64,000 bases of DNA from Hirsutella rhossiliensis (lineage: Eukaryota; Ascomycota; Sordariomycetes; Hypocreales; Ophiocordycipitaceae). How positions within the stretch are numbered: position 1 is the first letter of the stretch; every line of letters starts with the position of its first letter. The translations under genes were made by a program, and so were the position numbers. A model generated the notes under the pieces. The model made no database searches, had not been told where the DNA came from, and was given only the letters and a program-made list of their open reading frames with translations. Below are positions 49,501 through 61,367 of this stretch, piece by piece. The DNA lies in NCBI RefSeq assembly GCF_020360975.1, contig NW_025408670.1, positions 124,001-188,000 on the forward strand, in the 5' to 3' direction.

Positions 49501-50961
49501 GTCTATAAAATAAAGCGGGATAATAATAATAATATTATTAAATATAAAGCCCGCTACGTAGTATAAGGATTTAATTAGGTTTACGGCCTAGATTATTTAG
49601 AAACCTTTTCTACGATAGTAAGACCCGAATCTATTAGAATGCTACTTATAATAGCTATTTCTAATAATTATACTCTACTATAATACGATATAAAAAATGC
49701 CTTTATATATACCGAAATAGATACGGATATTTATATAAAAATCCCTATAGGCTACGAAGAGCTAATACTTAAAGACTAGTTTAATAAAAACTAGTATAAG
49801 TATAATATTAGCTATTTATAGTTTCTAGAGCTATATAAAAAGAAAAGGCTAGTAGCAAAATTAAAGAAAGCATTATACGGCCTTAAATAAAGCTTAAAGC
49901 TCTAGTATAACTATCTTAGCTCTATATTAGCTAAGATAGGATTTTCGGCCCTTCCTATAGACGAAGGGGTATTTATAAATACGTAATATAAAATTGCGAT
50001 AGCAATCTACGTAGATAACCTCCTAATAATAGGGCTTAATAGAGGTATAATAAATAGTCTGCTTAAAAAAGTAGTAGATTATATAAAGGTTTAGCCTTTA
50101 AGCGAACTAAAAGACTTCTTAGGAATATATATAATTATAAACTAGAGCAGAAAGGAGATATTTCTATCCTAGGAAAAGTATACTCGTAATAAAATACGAG
50201 AATATAATAAAGAAGACTTAGGGACTTTTAATACGCTTACTATAGTAAGAGTAAAGCTTAAAAAGGCTACTATAACGCCTTCGTAAAAAGAAATCCTTAT
50301 TTACTAAAGGGAAATAGGGGCTCTATTATATCTAGCTATAATAAGTAGGCTAGACATTTTATATGCTATTATTTCCTATATTAGATTTGCTTCTAAACTA
50401 GATAATACGTATTTTAAAGCGTTAAATACTATCTAGAAATATTTAAATAAATATCCTAACCTAGGGATAATTTATTATTGCAATATCCCTTATACTTATA
50501 ATTTTATAAAAGGTTATTCCGACGCTAGCTAAGCGTCTAACCTTATAGATAGAAAATCCGTTTCCGGATACTATTTCTATATTTATAAAAATATTATAAG
50601 TTAGGCCTGCTAGAAGCAAAAATCTATAGCCCTATTAACCTACGAAGCTAAATTTATTGCCCTTAAGGAGGCTAATAAAGAAGCTTTATATCTAAATCGG
50701 CTATTTTATACGATAAATAATAGCTTGTCTATTAGAATTCCTAATACTATACCTCCTATCTTAACGGATAATAAGGCAGCTATTAAATTAGCTAAAAATC
50801 CGGAATTTCATAAAAAGACAAAGTATATAGACATTGCCTACTTCTATACCCGAGAAAATATTAGGGAAAAGAAGATTCGGATTTTCTATATTAAATCCGA
50901 AGATAATATTGCCGATATATTTACTAAGGAACTAAGAAGAGAAAAATTCTTTAAGTTCTAA
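46538..50961 (+). pseudogene. Gag-Pol polyprotein of copia C1
   Basis: The copia domain order is clear. Gag: 46,540-47,270, with a zinc knuckle at about 47,169-47,213 in which the second Cys has become Tyr (Cys-Thr-Tyr-Tyr ... His ... Cys). Protease: Asp-Thr-Gly-Ala at 47,650-47,661. Integrase: about 48,240-48,620, with Asn-Ile-Gln-Gly-Pro (first Asp lost), an intact Ser-Asp-Asn-Ala-Lys-Glu-Phe at about 48,450, and Pro-Glu-Leu-Asn-Gly ... Glu-Arg in a shifted frame, so a frameshift lies near 48,520-48,535. RT: about 49,480-50,200, catalytic box Tyr-Val-Asp-Asn near 50,008. RNase H: about 50,500-50,961, ending Ala-Asp-Ile-Phe-Thr-Lys-Glu-Leu. The last 78 codons (50725-50961) are free of stops. 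TAA/TAG stops elsewhere are mostly former Gln codons. The start codon is not visible. Confidence 0.88.
49063..49158 (+). repeat. 24-bp tandem repeat in C1 pol (4 units)
   Basis: Four direct units (starting at 49063, 49087, 49111, 49135) of 24 bp beginning ccctcctatag, followed by a degenerate fifth. Each codes for Pro-Pro-Ile-Glu-Lys-Glu-Asp-Asn, so the repeat keeps the frame. It lies in the linker between integrase and RT, a region often variable and low-complexity in copia. Confidence 0.9.
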
Positions 50962-51379
50962 GAGCTTCTTTCCCTTAGGGAATTAAAAGAGCCTTAAAAA
51001 GAAAAGCTTATATCCCCTTAATAGAGGTTTTTTAGCTATCTTTTACTTTCTTAGCTTTTCCTCTATATATAACTAATAGGTTTTTTCCTTTAAAAAGGTT
51101 TCCTATTAGTAAAAAATAACTTATAAAAATAGGGTTTTTCCTTATTAAAAGGTTTCCTATAATAACTCTATAAGGCTTTTTCCTTATAAAGGTTTACCTA
51201 AAAAAAAGAGAAATAATTATAACTATAACTAGGATTTTTCTTACTAAGGTTTTTCCTAGAAAGGGTTTTAAAATTTTCCCTTATATTCCTATTATACACC
51301 TTATTCTTAATAAGGATAATTCTACTATAAAAAATAACTAGTAAAGAGCACTATTTACCTAGTACTCTTTAAGGGAGGC

Positions 51380-52076
51380 TATAAGAATATACCCTTATAT
51401 TCCTATTTTACTATTATAAAGAAATAATAGGCATAGGGAGGCTTTATAGAATAAGCTAGTAAAAAGAGGCTCTATAATATAGTCTAAGGGAATAACCCTT
51501 AAAAGATAAAGACCTCTACTAGATATCTATACCTTCCTCTAGGAAAGGCGGGTTAGGATAAGCCTATCCTTACAAATAAAAATATGCATAAATTGCATAA
51601 GTTAATTACGAGCAGAACGGATACCCTATTGCCTATTTTGGCCTAGCGGTTCCGAAGATATCCGCGATACGAGAATAGGTAGGGCATAGAACATTCTAGT
51701 TAAATCCACTACTTATACTAGAACCCATAGTCTTACGTTAACCATCACGCCACAATTAGACCACCTATTAAGTTAGGAAGATATACTATAGATAGAGCTT
51801 TTTAAGCACTATAGAATGTGCTAGAAAGCTGACTAATTAGTCTACTAGTAGGCGAGCAATAGTCTATAAAAGACGAAGGATTTCCTTAGGAGTAGTAGAA
51901 AATATAAGTAAGTTCGAAAGTATCTTTTGCAACGCTATTCTTTTAATATATTATTCAGCCCCTTATATGCTCGTTATAAATTCCGGACGAAATCCTACCC
52001 TATACTCCTTCGGCCGATATTTCCGCTTACATTATCGATTACCCGATTCTACCCTTATTACTTATACCTTCTTATA
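51380..52076 (+). repeat. 3' LTR of C1 (697 bp)
   Basis: It is directly preceded by PPT aagggaggc and followed by TSD GCTTT. It carries a few more TA in place of CA/TG than the 5' LTR. A chance open frame running out of its end is not a gene. Confidence 0.95.
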
Positions 52077-52081
52077 GCTTT

Positions 52082-53866
52082 AGAGCTTTACTTATTATTA
52101 CTTAAAGTAGCTAATAATTATTAATATCTCTTTATTATAAATAGTATAATTCCGCTCTACTAAGGTTAGCTTATAAGAGTAGAACGCTATTAGTTACTTC
52201 CGCTTATTTACCTCCTAAGAGAGCGTTCCTTTAAGTACCTAGCTACTATAGTTTACTTTAACTAACGTAGACTAGTTAAAGTCCTACTAAAGTAATACTA
52301 GGGCTTATAAGAATAGGTCCTTAAGTATATAAAACGCTCTTTCTTATATAGGCCCTTAATAAAAGGTAGTTTACTTCTTAGTAATCTTATTTAAAGGTAT
52401 TATAATATAAGAGAAGCCCTTAATAAATATCCTATAATAGTTCGCGAACTTAAGGAAGCTCTATATGCTTATTTATATAATTAGGGCCGCTTAGTCTTAG
52501 ATCGCTTAGATCTTTATAAGATCCGCCTATATACCTATGCCTATATAGATAATAAAGCCTAGGTACTTAACCTTCTTAACTTTAAATTCGTACTTATTTA
52601 AGTCGAGGTAAAGCCTATAAAGTTAAAGGCGCTTTAAGACCCTTTATAATTTCTATATATAGTCCTTATAAAAGCTACTTATATAAATAAGGATATTATT
52701 TATATATATATAAGCGAACTTATTAAGAAAGTCTTAAAGTATATTATTAATATAATACTAAAAGGTAGTAGGCGCTTATAAGAAGCTAAAAGGCGTTATA
52801 AGCTACTTAAATAAGCTATAGTATATATAGAACGCTTATAAAATTAAAGGCGCTTTAAGACCCTCTATACTTTTTATATATAGTCCTTATAAGAGCCGCT
52901 TATATAGATAAGGATATTATCTATATATATAGAGGCGAACTTATCTAGGAAGTCTTAAAGTATATTATTAATATAATACTAGAAAGTAGCGGGCGCTCTT
53001 AAAATACTAAAGGGCGTTATAAGCTACTTAAATAAGCTATAGTATATATAGAACGCTGTTTTTTACTTATTACCCTTTAAGATCTATACCTTATAAAACG
53101 CTTATTTTATATCTAGCTTTATAAACTACTTTACCTTTAAGAAGTTATAAAGTATATCTAAGATTAAAGGTAAGGGGTAGCGGTCTAGCCTTATAATTAC
53201 GTTTAGAGCCCTATAGTTATAATAGAATTATATCCCGCCCCTTAGTTTATATATAAATAAGACTAGCGCTCTTACTTTAAAGCTACTTACTTAAATAAAA
53301 CCCTTATTTAAGAGGTCCCTTAGCGTCTTCTTTAGCACTAGTAGCTCTATATATAATATACTATATAGCGGTCTAAATAGTATAGGTAGTTCCTACCTTT
53401 TCTTATTAGTATAAAGTATAATCTTATAATCTACCCCTAGCTTATATAGGTTAAGCTTATTTACTTCCTAGAACTTAAATAGTAGTAAGAGGTTATAAAA
53501 ACGCTTTAGTATCTATTATTATAGCTTAAAGGGCGACTTTAGCTTTTTTATTTAAAGGGCCTTATTAATATCCGCTAGGCTAACTATATAGACCGCTATA
53601 TTAGCCGCTACTTAGCTTTCCTCCTACTCTACCTATTATATAGTTCCTATAAAGATAAAAGTAAGGACTTCTTAAGCTAAGTATAAAGCTAATATACTTA
53701 GTTTAATACTTATAAAACTATTATTATAGTAAACCTACTATTATATAGGCTTAAACTATAGCTTCTTTTAGTATAAAACTAAGTATAACTCTATATATAA
53801 TAACTAAGGTTTCCTAAGGATTAAGGGAAACTTTAATTAAAGGATTATATAGGTTATAATAAGCTT
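52082..53866 (-). pseudogene. G1 copy A, RT and RNase H part of pol
   Basis: On the minus strand this continues upstream from the C1 insertion: RNase H, RT and the end of the protease region. The RT catalytic box appears twice (52688-52705 and 52910-52927, read on the minus strand as Tyr-Ile-Asn-Asn-Ile-Leu and Tyr-Ile-Asp-Asn-Ile-Leu) because of a 221-bp tandem duplication. The start of RT and the end of the protease lie around 53,700-53,866, up to the target site of copy B. RIP stops throughout. Confidence 0.78.
52616..53057 (-). repeat. 221-bp tandem duplication in RT of G1 copy A
   Basis: Units 52616-52836 and 52837-53057 are direct repeats; copy B has a single unit (about 58,152-58,370). 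The length is not a multiple of three, so it shifts the frame. The two units differ by C/T and G/A changes, so the duplication existed before or during RIP. Confidence 0.85.
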
Positions 53867-53871
53867 ATAGT

Positions 53872-54057
53872 TATTATAAAGTAAGTAAAGGTATATATAT
53901 AAGTACTATCTATAAGATAATATTAATAAGCTATACTAAGCTTTTTTATATATAGCTAGCCTATATATATATATATAGGATCCGGCTCTTTATATATAAC
54001 TATATAGCTTAGGCTATAGCCTAAGCTTATAACCTATAATAGTTAAAGACTCTTATA
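53872..54057 (-). repeat. 3' LTR of G1 copy B (186 bp)
   Basis: It starts TATTATAAAGTAAG (plus) and ends GACTCTTATA, with the PPT complement (taatgccctcctttt) at 54058-54072. It holds a perfect 20-bp palindrome, gcttaggctatagcctaagc, at 54007-54026. Confidence 0.93.
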
Positions 54058-57000
54058 TAATGCCCTCCTTTTAGCGTAGCGCGGCGCTACCTTATTAATA
54101 GCTTCTATATAACTAAGCCTTAAGCTCCCTATACTACTAGCTCTACCTTACCCTTTTCTATTAATTATACTAGCCCTACTAGCCCTATTATCCCTACGCT
54201 TATTAACCTAAGTAGCTAGTACCTAGCTTTATACCTATTAGCCGGCCGGCTATATAAATAAGGGCGCGGCCTATTATATACGCCCTTAAGCGGCCGGCGG
54301 CTAGCCCGGACCTACGTAAGCCTTAGGTTACCTATCCCCTTAGCCTTAGGTAGCCTCCTCTACTAAGGGGTATATAAGGGGGCATCCCCCTTTCTTCCTT
54401 CCCTTCCTTCTCCTCTTTCTTTAACTATAGTAGTAGTAGTAATAAGTAAGTTCCGCTCTACTTAAGGCGTTAGTTCGTTCCTAGCTATATAGGCTACCTT
54501 ATTAACGAGTACTTATAGGAATAGCTATAGTAATAATAGTAATAATAGTAGTAATAATAACTTTAATTAGTAAGTCCTTTATCTTATAAAGTAAAAGGCC
54601 GCGGTTTACTATACTAACTTCCGTAGTAGATATATCTACCTCTTTCTCTCCCTCTTTATCCTTCTTAAAGTATATAAAGTCGTTTATCGACGCTATACTA
54701 AGCGCGGCCGATAATAACTCCGCTACTACCGCTGCTCTTACCCGCGCCCCCGTAACCGCGCCTACTACCGCCGCCTCTACCTCTACTACGCTAGCTGCCC
54801 TTATATTGCCTTTTTAGGTAATAACGCTATCCCCGCCGCCGCCTATAACGCCCGGCCCCTCTACCCCCGCCTCTACCTCTACTACCCCTATAAGTCCGCT
54901 ACCTAGCGAGCGTAGTAGCCCTTTTCCGCTAACTTCTTAAAGTATAAGCGCTAAGTATAAGCTAGAGCCGCCTACGCGGCCCCCTATATATAGTATACGT
55001 TATAAGAGCTCCCTTACGCTAACTAAGTCGGGCGCCGCTATAGCGGTAGTTATTACTAGTATACGCGTGCTAGCCGCGCCTATAAGGCGGCGCCTCCCGT
55101 CTTACTTACTACGGCGTCGGCTTAAAAGGCCGGCGTATATAGGTAGGCATAGGGGGCTACTAAGAAGCGCCTTACCGCCGCCGCTACCGCCTACTATAAT
55201 CTCCGCGCCCTTAAGCGCTAAGGCCTTATCCTTAAGTAGGTTCCTCTCTTTTAGCTCCTTTACTTCTACTACTAACTCCCTTAGTACTAAGGATACTACC
55301 TCTATTACCCTATCGGCGGTCCCTTAGCCGTGCCTACCGCTACCCCCGCCGCTATTACTAGCTGCCTCCCTCTTACCTTTACTACCCTTAGAGCCGCCGT
55401 TACTACTAACTAGCTCGCGGGCTTAGAGGGCCGCCTAAGCGCCCTAGAGAGCGCCGCCGCTGCTAATAAGGTAAAGGAAGGTAATAAGGATAAGGATAAC
55501 GATAATAATAAGGGCGAAGATAAGGAGTAGGTCTAGGTAGTTTAAGGGCTCTACCTTAAAATAAACGCTATTTTTATCTCTACTTATATTATTACGCTTA
55601 TATTATTATAACTACTTACTCCGCTTTATTTACTTTATAGTCTTAGCTTAAGCTACTATTAATAGTTTATTAGTTTATTATTTTTATTTACTAGCCTTAA
55701 TAGGGCCTTAAACTTATCGAGGGCTATAGCTCTTATAAACTTATATATAGGTTCTTATATAGGGTTAAGATACCCGCGCTACTTAACGAGGACCTCTTAA
55801 TATTTCCCCTTACTAACCTTTTTCTAGTACGCGGCCTATATCTCTTTAACCTTAAACTTATCCTCTTTCTTTACCTCGATTATAGGTAGTTAAGCGTCTA
55901 CTACTTCTTATCTAAGTAGTAGGTTAAAGAAGGCTCTATAAAGGAAGTCTATATTAATCTTATTATAAACCCTCGTTAAAAGACTATCGAGCTCTATAAC
56001 TTATAGGCTAATAACTCTCTATACTATAAACTTTATATATAGCTAGTTAAGCTTTTTCTTTAACTATACCGACCTATAGTTATAGAGGTCTAGCGATACC
56101 TTATCTCTTACTATAAACTTATCTACTAAAGCCTTAGTTTTATTAGCGTGCCGCTCTTAATCTTATACTATAGCGGCTATCGCGGATTAGTAATAATTTA
56201 TAGTCTCTTATAGCTTTTATATAAACGCGGTAGCGCGGCCCTTTAATAATAAATTACTATACTACTTTACTACTATATCTATAGTAAAAGGAACTAATAA
56301 GAGTAGTTTAAAGCTATATATTATAAGGAAAGAGGCTATCTTAATAAAGGTATATAGTTTACTATTTAATATAAGTTAGGCTATAGGGAGCTACTAGTCT
56401 TAGTCTACTTAGTTATAAGCTATAATAGCCTATAAGTAAGCCTACGCTTCTTAGTTAACCCTCTTAAGCCCTCTATTAGTTTATAGGTAATATACCGTGC
56501 TAAGTAGCTATATAATCTATAGTAGCTAGTATAGGTATTATTAAAAGCAGCTAGTTTAATTCGATCCCTTATTACTTATAATAAAAGCTAGCTAGCTATA
56601 TAAGCGGGCCTAGTACTATAAGAAGCGCTTTATATAAGACTTTATATCTATATATAATATTAGCTTTAATACTATAAACTTATTAAGTTAGTCCTTAATT
56701 ACCTATATATAGTAGTTACTACTTTCTATAAGTAAGAGGTCCGTTATAAAGTCTATCTATATATATATATAGAACTAGTTAGGTACTAAAAGCTACTTAA
56801 GTAGTCCCTTAAGCTATACTTTTTAGATCTTAGTATAGCTATAAATATTATAGTTATAAAGGAAGTAATAAATATAGTATTATAAGAGGGGCTAGTAAAA
56901 GTCCCTTATAAGGCCTACTACTATACCTTACTAGCTTAGGTAACTATAATACTAAAGTCGTATATAAGCTAGACTAGCCTCCCTTAAAGCTCGTTCCGCT

Positions 57001-59190
57001 TATCTAGCTCCGGTAGTCTATCTTTCTCCTTAGCTTTTATAGTATATAGTATACCTAGTACCTATAGTCTCCCCCGCTAACGTAGGTGCCCTTATAGGTC
57101 GATATAATAGTTAGCTACTTATGCCTTTAGCTTTAGCTTTAGATCTAAGCGTTATACGCCGGACTTAATAGCGCGGCGCACGCTCTTATAAGTATAGTTA
57201 AGAGACGATATCCTATCCTATAGGCATTAAAGGGCTTTATCTTAGAATACCCTCGCCGCGCGCGCCTTAGGGCCGGTCTATCCCTCCTCCCTAAACTAAG
57301 GCGGGGGTATAGGGAGGCGCCTATTTATTAGCTCCGCGCCTTCCTCTATTAAGGAAGCTCTTATATAGGTCTATAGCGCTTTTTATAGGATAAGCTATAG
57401 GTCTCGCGCTTCGATATCCGCTCCCGTTATCCGGTCTTAATCTCGCTAGGAAAGCGCGTTTAGTACTATAGAGTCCTACCCTAGCTAGTACTTAATCGCG
57501 ATATTAAAGTATAAGAGGTACTCCGCTTAATAGGCCTACTACTTTAAGAGGTATTAGCGGGTTATAAAGTACTTAAGGTTCCTATAATCTATAAGAACTT
57601 TAAAGCTCTTATAGCTTTAAAGCTCTACTTACTACTACTTAAGGTAGCTAATAATCGCTAGTATCTCTTTATTATAAATAGCGTAATTCTACTTTACTAG
57701 GGTTAGCTTATAGGAGTAGAACGCTATTAGTTACTTCTACCTATTTACTTCCTAAGAGAGCGTCCCTCTAAGTACCTAGCCGCTATAGTCCGCTTTAATT
57801 AATATAGACCGGTCGAAGTCCTACTAAAGTAGTACTAATACTTATAAGAATAGGTCCTTAAGCGTATAGAATGCTCTTTCTTATATAGGCCCTTAATAAA
57901 AAGCAGTCCTCTTCCTAGTAATCTTATTTAAGGGTATTATAATATAAGAGAAGCCCTTAATAAATATCTTATAATAGTTCGCGAACTTAAGGAAGCTCTA
58001 TACGCTTATCGATATAGTTAAGGCCGCTTAGTCCTAAATCGCCTAGATCTTTATAGGATCTGCTTATATACCTACGCTTATATAGATAATAAATCCTAGG
58101 TACTTAACCTTCTTAACCTTAAATTTATACTTATCTAAGTTAAGATAGAGCTTATAAAGTTAAAGGCGCTTTAAGACCTTCTATACCTTTTATATATAGT
58201 CCTTATAAGAGCCGCTTATATAGATAAGGATATTATCTATATATATAAAGGCGAACTTATTAAGGAAGTCTTAAAGTATATTATTAATATAACGCTAAAA
58301 GGTAGCGGGCGCTCTTAAGAGGCCGAAAAGCGTTACTATCTACTTTAAATAAGCTATAGTATATATAAAACGCTATCTTTTACTTATTACCCTTTAAGAT
58401 CTATACCTTATAAAACGCTTACTTTATATCTAGCTTTATAAACTACTTTGCCTTTAAGAGGTTATAGAGTATATCTAAGATTAAGGGTAAGGGGGAGCGG
58501 TCTAGCCTTATAATTACGTTTAAGGCCTTATAGTTATAATAGAACTATATCCCGCCCTTTAATTTATATATAAATAAGACTAGCGCTCCCGCTTTAGAGC
58601 TACTTACTTAAATAAAACCCTTATCTAAGAGGTTCCTTAGTATCTTCTTTAGCACTAGTAGCTCTACGTATAATATACTATATAGCGGTCTAAACGGTAT
58701 AAGTAGTTCCTACCCCTTTTTTTAGTATAAAGTACGATCCTATAGTTTACCCTTAGCTTATATAAGTTAAGCTTATTTATTTCCTAGGACTTAAATAGCG
58801 GTAGAAGGTTATAGGAGCGCTCTAGTATTTATTATTATAGCTTAGCGGTCGACTTTAGCTTTTTTATTTAAAGGGCTTTATCGATATCTACTAAGCTAAC
58901 TATATAGACCGCTACGTTAGCCGCTGCTCGGCCTTCCTCTTACTCTACCTATTATATAGTTCTTATAAAGATAAAGGCAAGGACTTCTTAGGCTAAGTAT
59001 AAAGCTTATACGCTTAGTCCTACGCTTATAAAACTATTATTATAGCGGACCTACCGTTATATAAGCTTAAACTATAGCTTCTTTTAATATAAAACTAAGT
59101 ATAACTCTATATATAATAACTAGGGTTTCCTAAGGATTAAGGGAAACTCTAGTTAAGGGATTATATAAGCTACGATAAGCTTATAATAGC
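54058..59190 (-). pseudogene. Pol of G1 copy B (RT-RH-IN and GC-rich tail)
   Basis: Read on the minus strand. RT: about 58,000-59,000, catalytic box at 58226-58243 (Tyr-Ile-Asp-Asn-Ile-Leu) preceded by Phe-Ala-Phe-Ile. RNase H: about 57,400-57,900. Integrase: about 56,000-57,050, with Arg-Asp-Phe-Tyr followed after a RIP stop by Pro-Leu-Leu, a Cys-to-Tyr changed zinc region (Tyr-Asn-Tyr-Asn-Ile-Tyr), Lys-Gly-Leu-Leu, and the first catalytic Asp in Ile-Asp-Phe-Ile-Thr-Asp (near 56,740-56,757). The C-terminal part runs to ~55,560 and a GC-rich low-complexity tail covers 54,640-55,470. An unbroken plus-strand frame in that tail is a by-product of its composition. RIP stops elsewhere. Confidence 0.83.
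54640..55470 (-). other. GC-rich island in the 3' region of G1 copy B
   Basis: The counterpart of 42,720-43,620, with gccgcc and cgcc runs (for example 54,770-54,860, 55,060-55,100, 55,330-55,460). Here a few CA/TG and Cys/Met-type codons also survive. It sits between integrase and the PPT. Confidence 0.6.
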
Positions 59191-61367
59191 CATCGACCTT
59201 TATAGCTAGCTATATAATACCGTTAATTATTATACCTTCTATCGCGCTTAAGGCGCCCTTTACTTACCTTAGGGCGATCTTTTTTATTAGTACTTATATC
59301 TCTCGTATAAGCGCCTCGTTAACTATAGCGTAGCACTAATAGCCCTTATCTATAAGAGCGGTAAAAGGTAAGGAGTTATTAATTATAACTTATATTAAAG
59401 TAAGCTCCTCTTTTATATAGGCGGATAATTCTTACTTCTCTTTTACTAGTACTTATAATTAAGGCTTTAGAGCCTATCTTTACTTTAGAGCTACTCTTTT
59501 TCCTTTAGGCCTAAGGGGGCGGAGTTATTATAGGACACCCTATAGTCGATAATCTAGGTACCTATAACGATATCGGCCTTCCCTAGGGAAGTTACCCCTA
59601 ACTCCCTAAGGCTCCCCGCGGAAGAAGGAACCTAGAAGCTACTAGGCAAACTCTAGGAAATCACCTAGAAATCCTAGAAACAATAACCGAGCGGATTATA
59701 TAGACGTTTTACTAAGATTTCCCCTAGGGATATATTACACGGGGAATATACTATAATTTCCCGAGTAATAATAGCTCCTTAGGGATTATACCGATATTTC
59801 CCTAAGAAGTTACTATAAGAATATAGCGGGGAAATTATAGAGAAATACCTATGCCTACTTAGGGAAAATACTAGGAAATACCGCTAATACGCCGTACTAC
59901 CGTCGTACGATTATAAGGTTAAGATATTACTTAGTTAAAACCCTAAGTAAGGTCTTACGCTCGCTATAGTATATATAGAAGATAGAGAACCCGCTAGATC
60001 TTAGGCGGGCAAAGAAGAATATAGATAGTTATTACTACTCTTACTTTAACTTATAAGACTAGTAGCTAGTCCGTATTTAACGCGCGTAATAATATATAGT
60101 AGCTAGTCTATATAATACGTTTAATTACGTACGGTAGCTAGTCCGTTTAATTACCTATTAGACCTATACTAGATCTAGGCAAACGGTAAGGTTAACGTAC
60201 TAGCCCCGTACTAAGGGACTAGTATATAATAGGAGTCCTCCTTATTATCTAAGGTAAGGAGCGGTTCTATCTTCGCTACTTAAACCGCTATAGGCCGTTT
60301 AGCTAAAAGGAAGGGGCATTTTAATATAAAGTATATAAACGCGCCGTAATATAGGTAGCGGCTATTAGCCTTCCTCTTTTTAATTTCCTCGCTCGTTACT
60401 TACTTCGCCTACTACTTAGAGTATAAGGCGGTATAAGGGGTAGTCGATAGCGTTTTCTTACTACGTTTAGCCTAGTCTATATAGGTAGCTAATATTAAGG
60501 TATCCCTATTTATATTAATAGCTAGTTATTTATCTTATAAAGGGGTAGTAATCTTATCGCCGCTATATAGTATACGCTTATAAAGCTTTTAAAAACATAG
60601 CGTTTACTTATAGCCCTATACTACTTTTATTAACTAGCTTATATACTTACTATAGTTAGTAGGTATAATTATATAGATAAGTAGCTCCTATAAAGCTAGC
60701 GTAATCGAATTTTATAGCTATATAAGCTTTACGCTATCTTCTTATACTATAGTCCTTATTACCTATAAGAGCGTCTCTTTAAAATCGGGGAGGAATTCGC
60801 TAAAGGTTTATCTATCTCTTTACTTAAGGGTCTATAGCCTATCTTACGCCTTCTCCCGCTCCTATACGTTGCTAAATATATATATAAGGTATTAAAAGAA
60901 GTCTTATAGGTCGCGTTTACCCTTAGGGCCGCCCTTATCTTAGAATCTAGAGATCTACTATATCTAGGGCTCCGGTAGTATATAAAGGAGTAAATACTAC
61001 GCTATATCGTAATAGCTATTTAGGCCCTATTTCTCGTTAGTTATAAACTTTGTTTATAGCCGGCTAAGGAAGAAGTAAAAAGACTTTAGCTTACTATCCT
61101 AAGTTAGCTAAAAGAGCGGCTTCTATATTAGTAGTATCGCCGCTATAACTAGCGTTACGGAGGTCGTAGGGGTTAGAGCTAGTCTCGTAGACGGCTCCCT
61201 TAGTATAGCGAGAACCTCGTCCTTCTTACTAGCCGTCGCGCTTTTAATCGCTTCTAGGATAGCTATAATACTTTATATCTACTTAAGGGGTAGTAGGGTG
61301 CTCTCTTAAAGAAGCGGCACCCTTTTTAGGGAGATATCTATTAAGTCTATTAGTTAATAGCTTATAC
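59191..61367 (-). pseudogene. Gag and protease of G1 copy B, interrupted by solo LTR
   Basis: Read on the minus strand. Gag lies at about 60,700-61,000, with the conserved stretch Gln-Thr-Phe-Ser-Glu-Phe-Leu best seen in copy A. The protease is at about 59,210-59,420, with Ala-Leu-Ile-Asp-Lys-Gly (catalytic Asp kept) and further on, towards 59,100-59,160, the family's Gly-Asn-Pro-Trp-like block. The solo LTR 59526-60231 splits Gag from protease. The position right after the 5' LTR is normal for Gag. Confidence 0.75.
59526..60231. repeat. Solo LTR, otherwise unseen family S2 (706 bp)
   Basis: It is absent from the matching place in copy A (near 61,886-61,900). Perfect 5-bp duplication GGAGT (59521-59525, 60232-60236). 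The ends TATTATAGGA ... TATATAATA form a 7-bp inverted repeat, RIPed TG...CA. It keeps several CA (59,541-59,550, 59,645-59,690, 59,737-59,741), so it is younger or less RIPed than copy B. No internal region of the family is in the window. Confidence 0.85.

Larger units (their letters stand above)
45764..52076 (+). mobile_element. Complete Ty1/copia element C1 (6,313 bp)
   Basis: Two LTRs of exactly 697 bp, perfect target duplication GCTTT (45759-45763 and 52077-52081) and an empty site at 57614-57618 in G1 copy B define the insertion exactly. The ends are TATAAGAA ... TTCTTATA, an 8-bp inverted repeat, the RIPed form of TG...CA. PBS follows the first LTR and PPT (aagggaggc, 51371-51379) precedes the second. 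It is one of the youngest and least RIPed layers: TG/CA and whole domains can still be read. Confidence 0.96.

Noticed and set aside
50725..50961. Open frame of 78 codons as a separate gene
   Set aside because: It is the stop-free C-terminus of copia RNase H (C1); the ATG is internal.
51927..52124. Open plus-strand frame of 65 codons
   Set aside because: It runs across the C1 3' LTR end, the target duplication and into minus-strand gypsy sequence. Not a gene.
55067..55327. Open plus-strand frame of 86 codons, Arg/Leu/Ser-rich
   Set aside because: It is antisense to G1 copy B in its GC-rich tail; low CA/TG content there leaves few RIP stops on any frame.
59185..59200. Deletion of an LTR between G1 copy B pol and its Gag-protease part
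   Set aside because: The protease reading continues across this point, so the two parts are contiguous; the similar look came from copy A being split here by copy B.
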